Source: DASYUM01 sp036001225 (GTDB lineage Bacteria > Methylomirabilota > Methylomirabilia > Rokubacteriales > DASRDR01). From it: a stretch of DNA of 14,639 nucleotides. Within the stretch, counting starts at the first letter, position 1. The number at the start of each line of letters is the position of its first letter. The position numbers were made by a program, and so were the translations under genes. Below are positions 1 through 4,380 of the stretch, one piece after another. Location of the stretch: the NCBI GenBank assembly GCA_036001225.1, contig DASYUM010000284.1, positions 1 to 14,639 of the forward strand, in the 5' to 3' direction. The notes beneath the pieces were generated by a model. The model was given only the letters and a program-made list of their open reading frames with translations, did not search any database and had not been told where the DNA came from.

Positions 1-749
1 GCAACGAGGGCCGCCCGCTCCTGGCCGGGCTGATCGTCATGGCCGTGCTCCTCATCTTCAACTCGGGGGTCATGTTCGTCCTCGAGCGGGACGCGCAGCC
101 CAAGGCCTTCGCCAGCATCCCCCACGCCATGTGGTGGGCCATCGTGACCATGGGGACGGTCGGGTACGGCGACGTGGTCCCGGTCACCCCGCTCGGCAAG
201 CTCTTCGGGGGGTTCGTGATGATCCTCGGCATCGCGATGTTCGCGGTGCCGGCGGGTATCCTGGCCACCGGGTTCGCGATCGAGCTCCGCAAGCGGGACT
301 TCGTCGTGACCTGGCAGACCGTGGCCAGGGTGCCGCTCTTCGCCGGGCTCGACGCCGCCCGGATCGCCGAGATCGCCCGCCTGCTCAAGCGCGAGGTCGT
401 GCCGGCCAAGTATGCCGTCGTGCGCCGCGGGGAGCCGGCCGATGCGATGTTCTTCATCATGTCGGGCGAGGTGGAGGTCGACGTGCCGCCGACGCCGCGC
501 CGGATGGGCCGCGGGCAGTTCTTCGGCGAGATCGCCCTCCTCCGCGACACGGTGCGGACGGCGACCGTGACGACCCTCAGCGAGTGCGAGCTGCTCTGCC
601 TCGATGTCGCCGACTTCCGCCGGCTCGTCGAGGCGCATCCCGACGTCAAGACCTCCATCACCCAGGTCGCCGAGCAGCGGCTGGCCGCGCTGGGCGCGAG
701 TCCGCCCACGGACGGTGGGGGCGCGGCCGGCTCACCGCCCGCCTCCTGA
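1..749 (+). CDS. Cyclic-nucleotide-gated K+ channel, C-terminal part (5' truncated by window edge)
   Basis: The reading frame is open from the left edge (first full codon at base 3), so the N-terminus lies outside the window; the ATG at 39 is internal. The visible 248 residues show the end of a voltage-gated-like channel: a membrane helix at about residues 8-27 (S5), a pore helix, the K+ selectivity filter TVGYGD at 52-57, and a second helix at 66-92 (S6). After a short linker comes a cyclic-nucleotide-binding domain at about 108-225. Its phosphate-binding cassette is visible as GQFFGEIALL followed by RTATV (171-189), with the Glu and Arg that contact the cyclic nucleotide. The short link between S6 and the binding domain resembles bacterial MlotiK1-type channels rather than eukaryotic CNG/HCN channels. 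The role would be K+ flux across the inner membrane, gated by cAMP or cGMP (inferred). The tail after residue 230 is low-complexity Gly/Ala/Pro/Ser. No partner gene is visible. Confidence 0.9.
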   Translation, partial: NEGRPLLAGLIVMAVLLIFNSGVMFVLERDAQPKAFASIPHAMWWAIVTMGTVGYGDVVPVTPLGKLFGGFVMILGIAMFAVPAGILATGFAIELRKRDFVVTWQTVARVPLFAGLDAARIAEIARLLKREVVPAKYAVVRRGEPADAMFFIMSGEVEVDVPPTPRRMGRGQFFGEIALLRDTVRTATVTTLSECELLCLDVADFRRLVEAHPDVKTSITQVAEQRLAALGASPPTDGGGAAGSPPAS

Positions 750-763
750 CGCGGCCGGCGGCC

Positions 764-777
764 CTCCCACCTGGGAG
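764..777 (+). terminator. Possible weak hairpin after the channel gene
   Basis: CTCCC and GGGAG pair around a 4-nt loop (ACCT), about 15 bases after the channel stop codon. No T-tract follows, so this is not a canonical intrinsic terminator. It could be a Rho-dependent 3' end or chance in GC-rich DNA. Confidence 0.25.
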
Positions 778-892
778 AGGGTCGGCTCCGAAGTCACCCC
801 GCGCGGTCCCAGCCGGGAGCAGATATCGTGTGGCGTTTGGTAGCTCTTCGCGATAAGGTGAGGCTCCTGGAGGGAGTGCAGGAGGAGGAGCC

Positions 893-1000
893 ATGATCGG
901 ACTGCTCGAGCTCGCGGCGGCAATCCTGCTCACCGCCGCGCTGATCCTGATCCTGAAAGGCCTCTCGCAGTCGGTCGGCAGCGCCCCCCGTCGGGGCTGA
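893..1000 (+). CDS. Small single-helix membrane peptide (35 aa), function unknown
   Basis: An ATG at 893 opens a 35-codon frame ending in TGA at 998-1000. It sits behind a strong purine-rich ribosome binding site (GGAGGAGGAG at 881-890). Third positions are G or C in about 31 of 35 codons, as in neighbouring genes. The peptide has a short N-terminus with one Glu, a continuous hydrophobic stretch at about residues 7-21 rich in Leu, Ile and Ala, then a single Lys and a polar, Arg-containing tail (APRRG). This looks like a one-pass inner-membrane peptide with a cytoplasmic, positively charged C-terminus. I do not recognise a family. It lies about 140 bases downstream of the K+ channel on the same strand, so a link with the channel is possible but unproven. 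It could also be a toxin-like or regulatory membrane peptide. It is too short for most gene finders. Confidence 0.55.
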   Translation: MIGLLELAAAILLTAALILILKGLSQSVGSAPRRG

Positions 1001-1017
1001 CGGCGGACCGGCTGGCA

Positions 1018-1041
1018 GGCGGGGCGCCGCGGCGCCCCGCC
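1018..1041. terminator. Perfect 24-bp GC palindrome between convergent genes
   Basis: The 24 bases are fully self-complementary, centred on GCCGCGGC. They lie between the stop of the small membrane peptide (1000) and the stop of the convergent DUF1059 gene (1050). No T-tract is present on either strand, so it is not a textbook intrinsic terminator. Its position between two converging 3' ends still makes a bidirectional terminator or RNA-stabilising hairpin the simplest reading. A protein-binding dyad is an alternative. Confidence 0.45.
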
Positions 1042-1049
1042 GGGGCCCG

Positions 1050-1226
1050 TTACTTGTCCTTGATCGCCGCCTTCAGCTTGGCCGCCACGTCGGGCGGGAT
1101 GGTGGCCATCCCGTGGTCCTTCTTGGCGTGTTCGGCGGCCTTGGTCATGACCTCGTTGACGTCCGTCCCCTCGACGACCGCCTTGCACCCGGGCATCAGG
1201 TCACCGCAGCGTAGCACCTTCGGCAT
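1050..1226 (-). CDS. DUF1059 family small protein (58 aa)
   Basis: The start is the ATG at 1226, which follows a good Shine-Dalgarno (AGAGGAGG about 6 bases upstream). The frame stays open further upstream, but that extension runs into the divergent promoter region and has no family character. The 58-residue product carries the hallmarks of DUF1059: an N-terminal MPKVLRCGDL-like strand, a Cys pair C7 and C14 (the second in a PGC motif), and a helical C-terminal half with H33 and H38 in an AEHAKKDHGM segment. The spacing of two Cys and two His suggests a metal site, which is inference. No signal peptide is seen, so it should be cytoplasmic. The family has no established function. It is monocistronic and transcribed divergently from the Vgb-like gene, sharing about 148 bases of upstream DNA with it. 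Confidence 0.85.
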   Translation of the reverse strand: MPKVLRCGDLMPGCKAVVEGTDVNEVMTKAAEHAKKDHGMATIPPDVAAKLKAAIKDK

Positions 1227-1311
1227 CGGAGCCTCCTCTCTCAGCGGGAAGCCAGGAACCACCGGCGACGCCCCGAGTCTAGACGATTCCGAGCCGGCCG
1301 GGTAGGTTGCC

Positions 1312-1340
1312 TTGCCCGGTGCCGGGCGGAGCGCCATAAT
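1312..1340 (+). promoter_or_regulatory. Sigma-70-like promoter for the Vgb-like/cytochrome c pair
   Basis: TTGCCC (1312-1317, 4 of 6 to TTGACA) is separated by 17 bases from CATAAT (1335-1340, 5 of 6 to TATAAT). Transcription would begin near 1347, giving a leader of about 28 bases before the ATG at 1375. An inverted repeat, GCCCGG-TG-CCGGGC (1314-1327), overlaps the -35 box and spacer and could be an operator. Confidence 0.5.
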
Positions 1341-1374
1341 GCCCTCATCGACCGCCTTCCGGAGAGAGGGTGCC

Positions 1375-2337
1375 ATGCGCCAATTCCTGCTTGGATTCGT
1401 CGCCGTATTACTCGCGCTGCCGTCCGCCGCGACGGCCGAGGTCGCCGTGCAAGCCTACCCGCTGCCCAACGGCGGCGGTTCTCCGCACGACGTCGCCGTC
1501 GGTGCCGACGGCATCGTGTGGTACACGGCCCAGCGGAGCGGCCAGCTCGGCCGGCTCGACCCCGCGACGGGAAAGGTCGAGCTCGTCCCGCTCGGCGCGG
1601 GGGCCGCCCCCCACGGCGTGATCATCGGGCCGGACGGCGCGCCGTGGGTCACCGAAGGCGGCACCAACGCAATCGTCCGCGTGGATCCGCGGACCCGCGA
1701 GGTGAAGCGCTGGCCTCTGCCCGCCGAGCGGGGTTACGTGAACCTCAATACGGCGACCTTCGACAAGCGCGGCCGCGTCTGGTTCACCGGCCAAAACGGA
1801 ATCTATGGCCGGCTCGATCCGACCACGGGGGTCGTGCAGGTGTGGGACGCCCCCCGGGGCCGCGGACCCTACGGCATCACGGCGACGCCGGACGGCGCCG
1901 TCTACTACGCCTCGCTCGCCGGCAGCCACATCGCGCGCGTCGATCCCGAGACCGGCGCCGCGACCGTCATCGAGCCGCCGACCAGGGACCAGGGGGCACG
2001 GCGCGTGTGGTCGGATTCCAAGGGGCAGATCTGGGTGAGCGAGTGGAACGCCGGCAACGTCAGCCGCTACGACCCCAAGACCGGGGAGTGGCGCACCTGG
2101 AAGCTGCCCGGCGAGCGGCCGCGCGTCTACGCCGTCTACGTGGACGACCAGGACAAGGTGTGGCTGAGCGACTGGGGCGCCAACGCCATGGTCCGCTTCG
2201 ACCCCGAGTCGGAGAAGTTCGAAGCGTTTCCCAGCGACCGCCGCGGCGCCAACGTGCGCCAGATCTACGGTCGGTCGCGGGAGGTGTGGGCGCCCGAGTC
2301 CGGCGCCGTTCGCCTCGTCGTCTATCGGATGAAGTGA
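1375..2337 (+). CDS. Exported Vgb-like (streptogramin-lyase family) seven-bladed beta-propeller
   Basis: The start is the ATG at 1375, preceded by GGAGAGAGGG (1361-1370). The in-frame ATG at 1312 lies inside the putative promoter and is rejected. The 320-residue product begins with a signal peptide (residues 1-21, cleavage after ATA), so it acts outside the cytoplasm. The mature part contains about seven repeats of the Vgb/NHL pattern: PHG, then PDG, then W-T/S-E, then a blade end such as RLDPATG. This is the virginiamycin B lyase fold. However, the blade 6 and blade 7 positions that hold the catalytic His residues in Staphylococcus Vgb read RPRVYAV and NVRQI here, so antibiotic lyase activity is unlikely. 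The stop codon overlaps the start of a cytochrome c gene (GTGA), implying translational coupling and a shared periplasmic task. The actual substrate is unknown. Confidence 0.85.
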   Translation: MRQFLLGFVAVLLALPSAATAEVAVQAYPLPNGGGSPHDVAVGADGIVWYTAQRSGQLGRLDPATGKVELVPLGAGAAPHGVIIGPDGAPWVTEGGTNAIVRVDPRTREVKRWPLPAERGYVNLNTATFDKRGRVWFTGQNGIYGRLDPTTGVVQVWDAPRGRGPYGITATPDGAVYYASLAGSHIARVDPETGAATVIEPPTRDQGARRVWSDSKGQIWVSEWNAGNVSRYDPKTGEWRTWKLPGERPRVYAVYVDDQDKVWLSDWGANAMVRFDPESEKFEAFPSDRRGANVRQIYGRSREVWAPESGAVRLVVYRMK

Positions 2338-2735
2338 CCGGTCGAGCGGCGACGCTGCTCGTCGCGCTCCCGCTGATCCTCTCGTCGCTCTCCGCCGCGC
2401 GGGCCGATGCCGTGCGGGGCGCGCGCGTGTTCCAGCGCTGCTACGCCTGCCACTCGGTCGTGCCCGGCGAGGACAAGCTGCCGGGGCCCAACCTGCGCTG
2501 CCTGCTCGGCCGGCGCGCCGGCGCGGGGCCGGGCTTCGAGTTCTCCCCCGCCCTGGTCGAGGCAGGCGCCGCGCGCGGACTCGTGTGGACGCGAGCGACC
2601 CTCGACCGGTTCCTCGCCGATCCCGAAGGCGTCGTCCCCGGCACGACGATGGCGATGCCGGGTCTCCCCGACCCCGCCGACCGCCGGGACCTGCTCGACT
2701 TTCTCGAGACAGCGGGGTCCTGCCGCCCTGGCTAA
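2334..2735 (+). CDS. Exported class I (c-550/c2-like) cytochrome c
   Basis: The start is GTG at 2334, overlapping the TGA of the propeller gene by four bases. The 133-residue product has a signal peptide (about residues 1-24, cleavage after ARA), the haem attachment motif CYACH at 36-40, and the distal Met within PGTTMAM (most likely M106). The segment GPNL...LLGRRAG...PGFEFSPAL matches the class I cytochrome c fold, although the His common in GPNLHG is replaced by Arg-Cys here. Two Cys outside the haem motif (C56 and C130) could form a disulfide. Its job would be single-electron transfer in the periplasm. Coupling to the Vgb-like propeller suggests that it accepts electrons from, or is otherwise matched to, that protein (inference). 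Its 3' end overlaps the convergent DODA-type gene by four bases. Confidence 0.88.
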   Translation: MTGRAATLLVALPLILSSLSAARADAVRGARVFQRCYACHSVVPGEDKLPGPNLRCLLGRRAGAGPGFEFSPALVEAGAARGLVWTRATLDRFLADPEGVVPGTTMAMPGLPDPADRRDLLDFLETAGSCRPG

Positions 2736-3511
2736 CCGATACGCACCGACAGCATCGAGATCGAGCCGCCCTCGATGCCGTCCATCGGGTACGAGACCGG
2801 CTCCCCGCCGGCCGGGCCGATGACGTAGAGCAGCGGGAGGTAGTGCTCGGGGGTGGGCACCGCCAGCCGGGCGTCGGCGCCCAGCGTCTCGTAAGCGATC
2901 AGCGGCCGGTGCTCGCCCGCGTCGAGGAGCCGGCGCACCTCGGCCTCGAAGCGGACCGCCCAGTCGAAGGGCTCGACCCCCGGGCGGCGGCCGTAGACCT
3001 GAAGATTGTGGACGACGTTGCCCGAGCCGACGACGAGGACGCCGCGATCCCGCAGGGGGGCGAGCCGGCCGCCCAGCTCGTAGTGGAACGCGGCCGGCTG
3101 GGTGCCGTCGAGGCTGAGCTGCACGACCGGCACGTCGGCGTCGGGGAACATGTGAACCAGCACCGACCAGGCGCCGTGGTCGAGTCCCCACGACCCGTCC
3201 AGCTCGACCTCGAGCGGGGCGAGGAGCTCCCGGATCTCGCCGGCCAGCGCCGGGTCCCCGGGCGCGGGGTACTGCACCTCGTAGAGCTCCCGGGGGAAGC
3301 CGCCGAAGTCGTGGATCGTCCGGGGCTTGGCCATGGCGGTCACCCGGGTGCCGCGCCCGTACCAGTGGGCCGAGACGCACAGCACGGCCCGCGGGGACGG
3401 CAGCGACGCGCCGAGGCGCCGCCACGCCTCGGTATAGCGGTTGCGCTGCAGCGCGTTCATCGGGCTGCCATGGCCCACGAACACGGCCGGCATGGAGCGC
3501 GGCGGAGCCAT
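2732..3511 (-). CDS. DODA/LigB-superfamily extradiol dioxygenase (4,5-DOPA dioxygenase-like)
   Basis: ATG at 3511 gives 259 residues, the usual length for this family. A second ATG at 3493 is possible but would trim the conserved N-terminus close to HGSP. Visible family motifs are VFVGHGSP (H14), VSAHW (H49), HDFGGFP followed by YPAPGDP, GLDHGAW (H112), VPVVQLSLD, VGSGNVVHNL and PEHYLPLLYV (H223). The conserved His residues build the non-haem metal site used to split catechol-type rings next to the hydroxyls, or, in the YgiD branch, 4,5-DOPA. No signal peptide is seen, so it is cytoplasmic. It is the last gene of the catabolic operon, 8 bases after the FAH-family gene. It is a second, unrelated-branch dioxygenase beside the LigAB pair at the operon head, so it may act on another intermediate or serve in detoxification. 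The exact substrate is not predictable. Confidence 0.85.
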   Translation of the reverse strand: MAPPRSMPAVFVGHGSPMNALQRNRYTEAWRRLGASLPSPRAVLCVSAHWYGRGTRVTAMAKPRTIHDFGGFPRELYEVQYPAPGDPALAGEIRELLAPLEVELDGSWGLDHGAWSVLVHMFPDADVPVVQLSLDGTQPAAFHYELGGRLAPLRDRGVLVVGSGNVVHNLQVYGRRPGVEPFDWAVRFEAEVRRLLDAGEHRPLIAYETLGADARLAVPTPEHYLPLLYVIGPAGGEPVSYPMDGIEGGSISMLSVRIG

Positions 3512-3519
3512 GTCGCGTC

Positions 3520-4380
3520 CTACCGCAGGTGCGGCGGCAGCCGCTCGTCGTTGCCGAGCGCGATGCGACGGACCTCGTCGGTGTCGGTCGGCTGGTGGCC
3601 CACCTTGGCCCGCGGCGCCGGGGCCGCCACCACCCGGTTGGTGAGCCTGCCCAGTCCCGTGACCTCGACCTCGATGACGTCGCCCGGACTCAGCGGTCGC
3701 GAGTTCGCCGGGGTGCCGGTGAGGATGATGTCGCCCGGCACCAGGGTGATGTGCCGGGCCAGGTCGGCCACCAGGTAATCGATGCCGAACATCATCTCCT
3801 CGGCGACCACTCCCTCCTGGACCAGCTTGCCGTTCCGGTAGGTGCGCAGCGTGGACCGGCGGACGTCCACGCCGGAGACGAGGCCGGGGCCGATGGGGCA
3901 GAAGCCGTCCGGCCCCTTCACCCGGAGCATGGAGCCGGCGTCGGTCTCCCGCATGTCGTGGAGGCCCATGTCGTTGGCGACGCTGAAGCCGGCCAGGTGG
4001 TCCCACGCCTCTTCGGGCGTGATGTTCCGGGTGACGCGGCCGATGACCGCGGCGATCTCGCCTTCGTAGTTGAGGTACTGGTAGCCGTCCGGCCGCACCA
4101 GCTCCCCGCCGTGGGCGTTCAGCGCCGTCACCGGCTTCTGGAAATAGGTCGGGTTGGGGGGCAGGGTGGTCCGGCCCATCTCCGACCAGCGGGAGCGGTA
4201 GTTGATGTGGGTGCACAGGATCTTGGTCGGCGCGCAGGGCGGCAGGTGCTGGACCTGGTCCTCCTTCACCACGCGCCCGTCGCCCAGCTCGAGCCCGCCG
4301 TGGGCAGGGGTCGCCCAGTGGACGCTGCCGCCGTACAGCACTCGCCGTACTTCTCGCCGTGGACCGTGGAAGACGCTCAT
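3520..4380 (-). CDS. Fumarylacetoacetate hydrolase (FAH)-family hydrolase/isomerase
   Basis: ATG at 4380 follows a GAGGGAGGG ribosome binding site and overlaps the stop of the CoxL-like gene (ATGA). The open frame upstream of this ATG is a shadow of that gene. The product has 286 residues. The N-terminal about 50 residues form the small domain. The catalytic domain shows NYRSRWSEM (60-68), PTYFQKP (77-83), the metal ligands in YEGEIAAVIG (E106, E108), D137 in ANDMGLHD, and the signature GDIILTGTP (216-224). These identify the FAH C-terminal domain that binds Mg2+ or Ca2+ and a 2-oxo/enol acid. Members cleave, decarboxylate, hydrate or isomerise ring-fission products such as 2-hydroxyhepta-2,4-dienedioate, oxalocrotonate or acylpyruvates. 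Position after two ring-attacking enzymes fits a role on the ring-cleavage product. The exact reaction is inferred, not seen. Confidence 0.88.
   Translation of the reverse strand: MSVFHGPRREVRRVLYGGSVHWATPAHGGLELGDGRVVKEDQVQHLPPCAPTKILCTHINYRSRWSEMGRTTLPPNPTYFQKPVTALNAHGGELVRPDGYQYLNYEGEIAAVIGRVTRNITPEEAWDHLAGFSVANDMGLHDMRETDAGSMLRVKGPDGFCPIGPGLVSGVDVRRSTLRTYRNGKLVQEGVVAEEMMFGIDYLVADLARHITLVPGDIILTGTPANSRPLSPGDVIEVEVTGLGRLTNRVVAAPAPRAKVGHQPTDTDEVRRIALGNDERLPPHLR

Noticed and set aside
1227..1376. Longer DUF1059 protein starting at 1376
   Set aside because: The added 50 residues would cover the divergent promoter and lack family character. The ATG at 1226 has a proper ribosome binding site and yields the normal family length.
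1375..2337. Streptogramin (virginiamycin B) resistance gene
   Set aside because: The His residues expected in blades 6 and 7 are replaced, the protein is exported, and it is coupled to a cytochrome c rather than to resistance genes.
3512..4216. Upstream extension of the DODA frame as one 494-residue protein
   Set aside because: The first 235 residues are a shadow of the FAH-family gene; the DODA motifs begin at the ATG at 3511.
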